A stretch of 64,000 bases of DNA, taken from positions 12,862,001 through 12,926,000 of the forward strand of contig NC_066281.1 in assembly GCF_905404315.1 (NCBI RefSeq). The letters are read 5' to 3'. Position numbers and translations under genes: made by a program. Below, piece by piece: positions 33,131-43,649 of the stretch (positions are counted from its first letter, which is position 1; each line of letters opens with the position of its first letter). This DNA is from Leptidea sinapis. Its lineage: Eukaryota > Arthropoda > Insecta > Lepidoptera > Pieridae. The notes under the pieces were generated by a model. That model saw only the letters and a program-made list of their open reading frames with translations. It was not told the DNA's origin and searched no databases.

Positions 33131-33889
33131 CTTAATGTTTATTTCTTTAAAATTTTCCTAGGTTAAAAATAGCGCGAGAAGCCCTCTTCTAGAACACAAA
33201 GATTGTTTTAATATCGGCTGCGAAGAAATATAGTAGATTGGAATTTGCTATATTTCGGTTTTACTAGTCCCAGTAGATCTGCCATTCACATCGACCTGAA
33301 TTCTGTTATTCAAATATGATATCAGAAGATCGAGCGCAGATTATTTACTTATTATTTAATATTAGTTACCTTTTATTCCATAGTGACATAGCTTCCTAAA
33401 CAGCGTTGAATGTTGAACACAATCGAAAGCCTACTCATGATGCGTCACTCGGGCCGTCCCGCATCGTCCATGAATTTTGGTACGGTGAAAGGTTACATTT
33501 AAAAAAAGAAGCAAATTAGTAAAATGTTGTTTTCAGCTAATTTTCATTGTATTTCTTTCTGGCTAAATGAGTGCATCTAATGAAGAAATTTGATACATTT
33601 TTAAAATTTAATTACTAAGAGAAAAAATTGCAACGCTAGCCAGAAAAAAAATGTAACGTTTAAGCAGTGTTAACTCTCATATGGTGATGTTGTGTGTATA
33701 GTGCACAGAACAGTGTAGTGGGATTGAGCTTTCACCGCCTGACAGAACCATCGATTTGGATATCTACTCCCAATGACAGGTATTTTGTTTTTATTAGACA
33801 ACCCTAATTTACAGAGACTTCCATTTTTAGTTGGGGCCTTTGTTTGTAAACAGAATGAGGTTACCTACCTGCGGACTTAAACATAAAAA
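33131..33889. other. No gene recognised
   Basis: Mixed AT-rich DNA; 33380-33480 may be decayed repeat. Confidence 0.35.
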
Positions 33890-33894
33890 AAGTC

Positions 33895-35249
33895 AATATT
33901 ACTTTAACACGACTGTTCGTTCGTATCAAAAGTGACGGTCGCGAGGCTCTCTGCTACGCGACCGTATCGTATCCAAAACCGGTCTGTCCGCGCGACCGTC
34001 TTAATTCAGCCGCTTAACACAGCGACTGTGTCGCTAACATACTCCCGGCGTTGAAGTATCTTCAACAATTACATATGCCATGTTATTAAAGGCTCTTTTT
34101 ATGATTCCCTTTTTGGTCTTCATTTCAGCGACCCTTTTAATGCCGTCTCGTGATGTTTTACTGATTTCACCGCCGATTCCCAAAGACCACCAAAATGTGG
34201 GGTATATGCGGGTATGAATGAAAAGTCAATACCATCTTCGACCGTGCCTGCTGGTGAAAGTTGGCTTAGGACCTTAGAAAGCTCATGGAATGTACCAACA
34301 AATGTAGTCCCGTTGTCCGAAATTATGGTTTTCGGCTTACCTTTACGTGATGTAAATCTGTTCAACGCCGAGATAAAGGCTTCCTTTGACATGTCCGAAA
34401 CTAGCTCCAAATGAATAGCTTTGGTTGCTAAACAAACAAATACACAAATGTAAGATTTGATGGGTTTGCATCCTCTACCTTTACGATTTGCTATCATTAC
34501 TGGCCCGGCATAATCAACGCCTGTGTTAAGAAAAGGAAATTCTAATTGTGCTCGCTGTTCAGGTAAGCGACCCATTATAGGTTGAACCGTTTTGTCCTTC
34601 AGTCTACAACAACGAACACAGGAGCGCACAGTGAGTTTAGCTAGATTTGTGCCTTCTAGAGACCAATAGTTGTGTCGAACTGACGCTAAAAGGAGTTGAG
34701 GACCTGTATCCAAATACTTTATGTGAAAATGTTTAAAGATCAGTCTGCATAAAAGCTGTTTGCTACTCAGTAAAACTGGGTGTTTTGTGTTGTAGTCGTA
34801 ATAAGTGTTCCCTAGTCTGCCTCCAATACGAATTAGTCCGTTTTCATCAATAAATGGTGACAAGGGAAGAAGTTTATTTTTATGGGGCAATTTTTCCGTG
34901 ACAGAAGTAACTGTCGTTCTTCAGCAGAAGATTCGTCTTGTGCAATTTTTAATAGAAAATTGTTGGAATTATTGAATTAGGCTCGAAGGACCATATGGTA
35001 GGCGCCCAGTGCCCTGGTCTTGATTGATAGGGAGATCTTAGCGTCCAATTAAAAAGTAGACTGTAATTAATAAATTTAATTCGTGAAGTTCAATTGACAA
35101 AGGTAATATTACGTTAACACGACAGTTCGTTCGTATCAAAAGTGACGTTCGCGAGGCTCTCTGCTACGCGACCGTATCGTATCCAAAACCGGTCTGTCCG
35201 CGCGACCGTCTTAATTGGGCCGCTTAACACAGCGACTGTGTCGCTAACA
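33895..35249 (-). mobile_element. BEL/Pao LTR retrotransposon, large internal deletion
   Basis: Direct repeats of ~145 bp at 33895-34039 and 35105-35249 (shared run 'ctctctgctacgcgaccgta', 'cgcttaacacagcgactgtg') are LTR sequence; on the minus strand the LTR starts TGTTAGCGACAC. A candidate primer site TGGTCCTTCGAGCC (34985-34998, minus) marks the 5' LTR end, so this LTR is about 250 bp and the 3' one is cut short. Only the integrase region remains: gag, protease and RT are gone. Confidence 0.82.
34120..34890 (-). pseudogene. pol: BEL/Pao integrase fragment
   Basis: Reads LPLSPFIDENGLIRIGGRLG (hallmark start of the Pao integrase region), then HHCC-type CVRCCRLKD, GVDYAGPV with the first catalytic Asp, ATKAIHLELVSDMSKEAF, ISDNGTTFVG with the second Asp, and HFGGLWESAVKSVKHH with the Glu. 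The frame is open over 256 codons, but it stops shortly after the DDE core, and the polyprotein upstream is deleted, with a frame change near 34890. Confidence 0.9.
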
Positions 35250-35629
35250 CCTGTTATTGCGAAACAAATAAATAAAATAAGAAATTACATAGCATTACAC
35301 AGTTTCACGTCTGTATTCCTGAAGGGTTAGAGGTGTATTTTTTCCACCCACGTTTCACTATGTTTAATTCCCACGTAATAGGGGGCGAGCCTCTACATTT
35401 CTGAACTACGGGCTGCTACTGAAAAATTTCTTACGAAAAACTCAATAACTGGCCCATTCCATACCCAGGCTGGGTAAAAAGCCCGGCCCGGGAATGGAAT
35501 ACTTACGTGCCTATTATTGATATGAGGATGGTCAAAGATATACATATTTGACAAAAAAATCCGTGCAGAACAATTTCTTAAATAGGAGCCTATTAGAATT
35601 ATCTTTATTGGATAAAACATTTTTGAATT

Positions 35630-35760
35630 GAGATGGTAAGTCTCATTTGCCCAGTAATAACACCAGCTACAGTGCCATCCAGATCAAACCACAATAATAC
35701 TTACACATTTTTGCTTCACGGCAGAAAAAAGTGCCGTAGTGGTACCCATAATCTACAATT
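35630..35760 (+). repeat. SINE-like unit, copy 2 (partial)
   Basis: Has 'gtctcatttgcccagtaata', 'cttcacggcagaaa' and 'ggtacccataatcta' in the family's order; the first half is missing. Confidence 0.72.
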
Positions 35761-35848
35761 ACAAATTTGGAACCTCATCAAAAATGTGACCTCTTTTAAT
35801 TTCGAACATAATAAAAAAACTAACGAACTTTCGAACATAACTAATACA

Positions 35849-35885
35849 CGGTACACCTACGGGTGTACCACCCGTAGGTGTACCG
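35849..35885. other. Perfect 17-bp-arm palindrome with 3-nt loop
   Basis: Arm CGGTACACCTACGGGTG (35849-35865), loop TAC, arm CACCCGTAGGTGTACCG (35869-35885): no mismatches. It lies about 155 bp past the end of the hAT coding remnant. Confidence 0.8.
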
Positions 35886-36039
35886 TAGCATATATAGATA
35901 TTAGCTTTCTGCACAATATACAATATTTTAGTCAAGGTTTGGGTTAGGTTCTTCTCTACAATATCAATGAAAAAACTCATAATTATTCAAAATTGCGAGT
36001 TTATTGCTTATTTTGTTACAAAAACAAGAGTTACATATA

Positions 36040-37870
36040 CTAAGGAGTGACTTTGGATGTTGAAGCGTGGCACTGCATGTCCTCAGCATACTTTTCATAA
36101 GATGGTACGTAACCACTGAGTGCTAATCGAAAGCATGATGACATATGATCGTCAGTTAGTCGACTGCGATATTTTGACTTAACTAATTATCTTTATTTCA
36201 GAGAATGCAGACTCGCAAGTAAGTTGACCCAAACATTGCCGTCAGTTGAATGGCGATTTGCCTTAGATTCGGATATTTATCTTCAGAAATAAAACACCAG
36301 AAATTTTTGTCAGATGCTGTAGCTTTGAGATGTGTATCTGATATAATTTGCACCAACTCATTTTCAACAGAACATGAGTTCATATTAAACTGACTTGCTA
36401 TTTCAGTAGCTAATTTCTCAATGTTTTTACATGAAATAGGATAACTCATAAATGATGCTATATTTGCCAATTTACTGCAATCATAAAAACGCATTTCGAA
36501 TTGTCCCAAAATATTTGATCATTCAGCCTCATACGTATCATAATTCAACCGAGGAGTCCTTGCTTTCAAAGACGGAAAATGTTTCAGATCCTTGCTTTTC
36601 AGTTGATCTATCATAAGTTGCAATTTACTTTTGAATGTGTTTACTGCGCTAATCATCTCAATAATAGTTTTTCCTTTACCTTGAAGCTCCAAGTTAATGG
36701 TATTTAAGTGCATTGTGATGTTAGTCAACAATGCCAGATCAGTCAGCCATTTTTCGTTTGATCTGAGTGTCATCACCTCTTTCGTCTAGAAAAGCTGTTA
36801 TTTCGGGCAATAATTCTGGAAACCTTTCTAGGAATTATCCGCAACTCAACCAACGTCCGTGTGAAGAACTAAATCAGTGTGTTCAGCTGACTCTCTATCT
36901 TCTAACTGCAACTTAAAGAGCCGCCGTTGCAAGCTACGTGCACGGATGGAATTCACAATTTTTGTTGCAATGCCCATAATTTCCTCCGTGTTTAAAACTT
37001 TTGAAGACAAAACCTGTTGATGTATAATGCAATGGAAATAAAAAAAGACGGGAAATCATCATTAGCTCGACACAATGCCACAAAACCGTTTTTGTTTCCA
37101 GTAATTGCTGGTGCTCCATCGGTTGTAATGCACACTAATTTATATATTGGTAGCTTGTAGTTTTTTACAAAATTGAAGAAAACGTCATATATATCTGCGC
37201 CGCGGGTCTTCCCCTTCAGAGGAATGACTGTCAAAAATTCATCCTTAGCCAACATGTTATTGAATACCATCCGAATAAAAATACACAGCTGGGCAGTGTC
37301 TGTCATATCGGTGGATTCGTTAAACTGTAAAGAAAAGTATGTACATTCCATGATATCATGTTTTAGTTTGTCTGCCATGTCCTGACTCATGACTTACGCC
37401 TCGTGACAGTAGGGCGAGATAACTAAAGTTCTCTAATAGCAGACATGATTTCCGTTTTATTTTTAAATTTCCAAATAAAGTCTCACCCGCTTCAATAAAA
37501 TTGCTTCCTTCACAACCGATCCATCTTCGAATGGTTTTGTTGTGTTTCGCCAATATATGATATATTTTAATGACGCGATCGTAGCAGCTTTTGTTGTTTG
37601 GCTGGTCTTGTGAACATGGCTTGTTCTTTTTTCAAACAAGATATCAAATCACGTACTTTTCGTTTTCTTAATTAACTCTGTGGCGGAAAATACTTTTCAT
37701 AATTTTTTTGAACCGTTTTATGATGCCTCTCTTAGTTACCACGCTTAGGTATTGCAACTGACGCACGACAAATAAGACAAATGCACTTATCCTTCACCAA
37801 ACAAAAGAAAAATTCTTCCTCCCAATCGTTATTAAAATGATACGTTTTAGATTTCTTCGCTGCACTCATT
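36040..37870 (-). pseudogene. hAT-family transposase (ZBED/FAM200-like), broken
   Basis: From ATG at 37868-37870 the minus strand reads a BED-like finger (CICLICRASVAIPKRG with a following H), then FSLQFNESTDMTDTAQLCIF, the catalytic-region block KLVCITTDGAPAITGNKNGF, a helical insertion, and the hAT dimerisation end CESAFSEIKI, SKYRSRLTDDHMSSCFRLAL and YEKYAEDMQ, with TAG at 36040-36042. At least five frame breaks (near 37750, 37390, 37020, 36780, 36510-36190) make it a pseudogene. Its layout is that of the hAT-derived ZBED5/GTF2IRD2-like proteins. TIRs and an 8 bp duplication were not found. Confidence 0.82.
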
Positions 37871-38890
37871 TTGTACTATTTAATAATAAACTTTACATCG
37901 ACGTAGTATTGCCTTCTAGTTACAATTCAGAATGACTCCAATTCCTGCAGGCGCAACATTTATATAGGCGTGAACGAGTCTCGAATGTTCCCGTCAAACG
38001 CGCCGCCCGAAATTTCTAGAAAAGCGGCAATAAAAAACGCGGCTTTTCGTTGACAAGCACCTCGCGTTCCTTTGATAAAGCCGCCTTTTGCCGCTAGCAG
38101 AGTGTTACCTATTTTATTGGGCTTGGGCTCACTGCAGACTCTCCCTGAGGTAATGGGTGCCAAAAAGGTTTGATAAACTATATTGAGAAATTGAGATGAC
38201 AAGATCAGTCGCCCACCTCACCACGAATAATAGGCGCGCTGTAGACGTCGAATTGTGGAAAGTAGCCCGTGACTACGTAAGCTAAACAATTTTGTCATTC
38301 TCTGACATTTAAGATGAGCTGGGAGTTCGTTATCAGTTCAATGCCATCTCAAAGCCCCTTTACTAAGTGTTTTTGCAATATCTGTTATTGTCACACCCTA
38401 AGGCAAATAAATACATATATTTCTATTCTTTCGTTTTCTGGGTATTCAGCAATTATTGTGTTCTACATAGAAACTAATAAAGAAAAAAACAAATGCAAGC
38501 AAATGATATATTATAGAAGGCAACAAAAAATTTATTATAAATAAATTTAATGATACTGTTACACCCAGGAAAACCCATAAAAATTCATAATCTAACAGGT
38601 TAATGTGATATTAGCTAGATTTACTGATAGCTTTGTTATGATTCTTGCATTTACATACTAAAGAAATGTACACTTTGAACAATAATTATACTAGGTATTG
38701 ACTACAATAAATAAAAATTCAATTTCCTTTTCAACAAACATATTACATTCAGTGTTAAGATCAATGATACTATTATACTAATGCATAATGATTATGAGTC
38801 CATTTGGGCTTATGTCATTTAATTACATGAGAAAAATCTCATCACTATAAGTCAAGCCATTCAGCCCCGAAACAAAGGTTACTCCTCTTT
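37871..38890. other. Intergenic and slmo 3' UTR
   Basis: No gene. A minus-strand AATAAA (plus 38531-38536) is a candidate slmo poly(A) signal. The part 37960-38200 is GC-richer, probably the hAT element's subterminal region. Confidence 0.4.
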
Positions 38891-41800
38891 TCAGCTTCGT
38901 TGATTGGCGTTAGTTTTTGTTAACTTCTCTATATCATCCAGGGACCTTTTCGCTTTAGTTGATATATCATCCATAGACTTTCTAGCTGTTGATGTAATGT
39001 CATCAATGGACTTCTTTGTTTGCGAAAGCAGTTCATCTGTGCTTTTGCATGCACTATTAGCAAGTTCTTTAATTTCACTATCCAACTTGCCAATTACCCA
39101 TTCAATAGCCTGGCGACCTTTCCCAGCATTTAATGATATTTTATTTGCGAGAAGATCTTCCATATAGCTGCTAAGAGGAACTCCCTGAAATAGATAATAA
39201 TATGTGTTATACACTGTATTTTAATTTTTTTATGGAATAAAAAAATAATTCAAAGACAGTAAATCTTGCAATGAATGCCCGTAGAAATCTACATGACTGG
39301 GATAAGAACTGCAAGTACACTGATGGTAACAGGAGCTAGTAAGTCTTTTGTGGGGTGTTACATATGCTTTTACAAGATCCCAGAAAATGTTTGAAACAAA
39401 TGTATTACAAAATTCAAAAGAATTGTTATTATGCCTACTACTTGGTGAAGTTGAATATTTTAAGGACGCGTTTACGAATCTAACAAAAATAAGATATTTT
39501 TCGGTAGAGTTTGTGATGAAATTAAACTAAGTCTAACAAAACTAAAAATTGCCACAAATAGATTACTTCTTTATCTCCAATTAGCGGGAAATATTTGCTT
39601 TGAAATTTTGATATTATATGTCGTAAAAACGATTATCCGTTACCTCTTCACACAAAATTGACGAAATGGGGCTTCATTCAGGATCAGTTTTCTGCTACCA
39701 CTTACACAATTTTGGCTCTTAAAAATTATGTAAGGAAAGCAGATATAATATTTTCAAAAATACGGGAAATAAATTAATGAATATCTAATAAATAATCTCA
39801 GAAAAAAATAAAAATAAATCGTCTAAAATTCATATATATTTCTGATAAGCATGAGCTTTAAAGTGTGGTATTAAGGGTTATTTTATTTTGTCACTCCGTA
39901 CGCATTGCACAGAAAGATCTATCGAAATAACCTTAGTCCGCGCTCGGCCGCCGTCGTGTGTAGACACTGTGTCGGTTGTAAGCAGCAGCTCATACTCGGA
40001 AAGATCGCTGTACGAACATGAATATTTTTTATAAGCTATACAATACTGTCTTTGATACTTTACATATTTTGTACGCAGTCAGATTTTCAATAAATTATGT
40101 TTCTGTATTTTTTTGAATAATTTGTGATTTATAAGTTCATCTCTAAATATAAGGTCTAATCGAAATCCAAGATGGCGCCTATGAATTTTACCAACTTCTC
40201 TTCATGGGTGTCATTTTCATGGTTATCGGGGTTAACAATAACGAATATCGGGTCAAAATCGAAATCCAAGATGGCGCCTATGAAATTTACCAACTTCTCT
40301 TCATGCGTGTCATTTTCATGGTTTTCGGGGTCAACAATAACGAATATCGGGTCAAAATCGAAATCCAAGATAACGCCGATGAAATTTACCAATTCTCTTC
40401 ATGGGTGACATTTTCATGGTTTTCGGGGTCAACAATAACGAATATCGGGTCAAAATCGAAATCCAACATGGCGCCGATGAAATTTACCAACATCTCTTCA
40501 TGGGTGTAATTTTCATGGTTTTCGGGGTCAACAATAATGAATATCGGGTCAAAATCGAAATCCAAGATGGCGCCTGTGAAATTTACCAACATCTCTTCAT
40601 GGGTTTTCATTTTTTAATAATATTAATTAATAATTAAAAACTTTATTTGGTTCAAAAATACAGAAATCTTATTACTAATAACAATATTATGGACATTACA
40701 GAACCAAAATGGTGTCTAGTCAGCATTATGTTGGGAATTTTACTTCTCAACAATGGTATTCTCTAGAAACCGAGACACATACTTTGAGAATTAAATATTT
40801 ATATATTTATAATCCCCCAAGTGTACTGCTACCATAAAAATTTGGCAATAAATTTATATAAAAAATAATAAATAAAAATAATCTGTTAGTAACTAATACA
40901 CTTCTCAATTTAAGGAAAATCTTAATAACATAACATTAAATCATAATATCATAACATTGGTAAGTAATCGGCAAAATTTTTCTTATAAGTAAAATAACAA
41001 TAGGTTTGAATAAATATTAGATAAGTCATAACTTTGACTGTTTAAAAAAAATAAAATATATCCATAAGACATCAATAAATCAGCTATAAAACCCAATGAT
41101 GTTCTATACACATGTACATAAATAAATTTAAATGTTTTATAAAAAAAATGGCTCTGTCGTAAATCCTATTACTCCACTGCTGAATATCTAAATGATCGGA
41201 CAGCCTGGGACTAGATTGTGATTATTTTATAGCGATAGAAATGACTGTACAATATTCTATATTTTTATTGAAAAGAGCGCAAAAAAGCGGGCCTAAATCG
41301 AAATCCATGATGGCGCCTATGAAATCTACAAAATTTTTTTCATGGGTGTCATTTACATTGTCAAAATTAGAATTCATTCATAAACTTAAATTATCTTATA
41401 AAAGGCCTGTCTAACAATATCCCACATGCTAAATTAATTCTTCATTCCCTAAATATAGAAATATTTACGTTTCGACTTTTCACTCACAATATGTACAAAA
41501 CACATTCCGTTACCAATCTAATTAAAAAATCTCAAAATTTGATTTTGAAAGACCTATCTAATTGTTCTCTGCACCCTCGATAACCTCGGATACGATACCC
41601 ATTTTGTTGAAATCATAATGTTTTGCGGCGGCCATCTTGGATTAAAAAAAAACTGCATTTACTGCCATCTAAAATTCAAATATTTAACTACTAAACGAAT
41701 ACATCAACCAATTATCAAAAATACAAAGGTATTAAAAAAATAAAATTCAAACTTGCTAAAGTATCAAATTCATTTGATTCCCGCAATTAAGTTTAAGTAT

Positions 41801-42903
41801 GTGTATGTGTTTGAGCGGTGTCAGTGTAGTGGTGCGATTCAATACCTCTCTGTTTTGAGAACGCGTCCTTAAGCTTTTATAACAAGATCCCAGAAAATGT
41901 TTGAAAAAAATGTATTACGAAATTTAAAAGAATTTTTAAAAATATTTGTGTGGTAAAGGCATTAATGAATTTTAACATAGGTTTATGAAAAAAAGAAGCC
42001 CCCTTATTTTCTTATGCCCATTCTTCTCAGGTCTGAGGCATTCTATTCAAATGGGTGACTGTTTATGACTTTGTGAGTTTTAAGTGATATCATATAGTTT
42101 TTTGAAAAATAAAACAAAATAAAAATGTTTAGTAATCAGGTATTTTTAACACTAAGTTTTCAATATTAAATAAAATTACATATCAATTAAAAAATTATAA
42201 ATTGTGTGTATAAGTACTGAAGTAATAACTAAATACTATTATCAAAATAGCCACTAAGGAATGTAATGGGAAATTTTGTTAAATTGAAACCACACTCTTT
42301 TCACTTTCAAGCAATATTCTAGAAAAAAATATTTAATTCTAAATATAAAGATACTTACTTGTACAGTTACAACAGCTTCTTGTGTTAGTAGAGTTTTGCT
42401 TGAATCTGTAGGATGAGGTGTGTATTTAACACTCTCATCAACAGCTATATAGTGACAAAAAGTTAAATTTGTTGTTTTTAGGGTCATTTCCCGCTCATTA
42501 GGATTCACCACAGACTTTTCACTAGCATAGCAAATTTTGGCTGTTCCAATAAGCTAAAAATAAACAAAATAGGTAATGTGCTGTGAAATAACAAACAATA
42601 CACAAAAACACAATTATACATACAGCTTGAGCCCACCGAGGAAAGAACCATTTAGAACTGACTAATCTGTGTGTAATTAAGTTCCCGTTCACTACTTTCC
42701 TATCAACCACATCAATTCCTATAACGGCTGGATTCATCGGATTTGGATATTTCCGCCATGCTGCTTGTGCTACAGTCTCCCATGGATGGCTAAAATTTTA
42801 AGATATACCAATATTATGATTTTTCTGCAATTAAACTTTTATTGCGTCACTATATAACAATGTAATCATACTTGAAAGTGTGTTCTGAGGTCCAAATCTT
42901 CAT
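38891..42903 (-). CDS. slmo: Slowmo / PRELI domain-containing protein 3, four exons
   Basis: PRELI/MSF1-family protein; with a TRIAP1-type partner such proteins carry phosphatidylserine across the mitochondrial intermembrane space. Minus exons: 42872-42903, 42624-42789, 42359-42553, 38891-39184, GT-AG, giving 228 residues plus stop. The start MKIWTSEHTFNHPWETV is typical, followed by AAWRKYPNPMNPAVIGIDVV, SSKWFFPRWAQA, KICYASEKSVVNPN, MTLKTTNLTFC and YTPHPTDSSKTLLTQEA. The domain covers about residues 1-172 and ends near AGKGRQAIEWVIGKL. The C-terminal ~45 residues carry an 11-residue repeat (KSIDDI, KSMDDI, RSLDDI), predicted helical. Introns 1 and 2 are short, while intron 3 (39185-42358) is 3.2 kb and holds a minisatellite and LINE scraps. 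Looks intact. Confidence 0.95.
39360..39450 (+). repeat. LINE C-terminal scrap in slmo intron 3
   Basis: 'acaagatcccagaaaatgtt' followed by a diverged repeat of 41885-41940. It encodes the KIPENV end block of a Jockey-like LINE. Confidence 0.5.
40159..40611. repeat. 99-bp minisatellite, about 4.6 copies, in slmo intron 3
   Basis: The marker aaatcc starts at 40163, 40262, 40361, 40459 and 40558: spacing 99, 99, 98, 99. Units differ by a few bases. As 99 is a multiple of three, both strands stay open over two to three units (plus 33-mer with FTNFSSWVSFSW; minus 33-mer with GAILDFDFDPIFVIVDPENH). A single diverged half unit lies at 41297-41362. Open frames here probably reflect period and composition, not a gene. 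Confidence 0.92.
41150..41285 (+). repeat. Dispersed repeat shared with 58325-58445
   Basis: Both copies contain 'aatggctctg', 'aatatctaaatgatc', 'gacag' and 'ttttgattat'-like runs in the same order and orientation. Unclassified interspersed repeat. Confidence 0.5.
41870..42125 (+). pseudogene. LINE C-terminal fragment in slmo intron 3
   Basis: Reads NKIPENV, then MCYITKF-like and KNICVVKALMNFN with breaks, followed by a 3' region containing 'cccattcttctcaggtctga'. Same family as 32640-33130, other strand. Confidence 0.55.
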
Positions 42904-43649
42904 AGTTCTCCTCTCAGCCTTTTATTATTAGATTTTAATACAATAAACTATCACCCATTTAATACTTTTAAAATCAGGGTTCTGAATAATTATTCTTTTT
43001 GTTATAATATATCGAAAATAACTCGTAACATTTTGTTCGTCCTTGTACTAAGACAAAAAGTAAAAGAGGAATCGTAATGAACTTGATTAGGAAATTTACC
43101 TATCTACCTAATTGATAACAATTGTCATAATTTTGACATATTTGTCAATGTCAAACTGAGACAGCATTGCAGGAGACCATTGAATTCAGTATCGCCTGAA
43201 CGTGGTGCAATTCTCTTTGGTATCGGCCGTTCCCAATATACTTATAGGTAATCACTAATCACTAATCGTAATCGTACAATATAACAATATAGGGGCGGCT
43301 GAAATATTTGAAGCCTAAGGTAGAATAGGTTATGTTAAAAAGTTTTTTTACAAGGTTATAGCCGTCATCTGTCAATCTATCAAATACTGCTCACTGCACG
43401 TTTCATTCGTATAATCGAGTAAATCGCTTTTTTCAAAGTTTTGCTAGGCTGATACTTGTTGTTTATAATTATTATGGCAAATAATTAGGTATTTCATATA
43501 AAAAATGATTGAATTGATTGTTTATTGTATTAAGAATTAAAATCTGTATATAGGTACAGAGGTATTGATATCAGTTAAACTATACCTTACAACGGAATTG
43601 TAAACAATAACAGAATACGCAAAGTCCATGCTTACCTTAAAAATTTGAA
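42904..43649. promoter_or_regulatory. Divergent slmo/DGAT1 intergenic (possible shared promoter)
   Basis: 746 bp between the two start codons, genes pointing apart. No TATA box stands out. A MITE-like repeat (about 43340-43455) takes up part of it on the DGAT1 side, leaving about 430 bp of older sequence next to slmo. Confidence 0.55.
43340..43455 (-). repeat. MITE-like repeat, copy 1 (upstream of DGAT1)
   Basis: Contains 'tatagccgtcatctgtcaat' and 'gcacgtttca', which recur in reverse complement at 55075-55192. The two copies differ by indels. Confidence 0.7.

Noticed and set aside
35849..35885. Helitron 3' end
   Set aside because: A hairpin is present, but no CTRR terminus follows within about 12 nt and no Rep/helicase sequence is nearby.
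40156..40637. Repeat-protein genes on either strand (33-residue repeats)
   Set aside because: The frames are explained by a 99 bp tandem unit in an intron; no start context, splice sites or non-repeat flanks.
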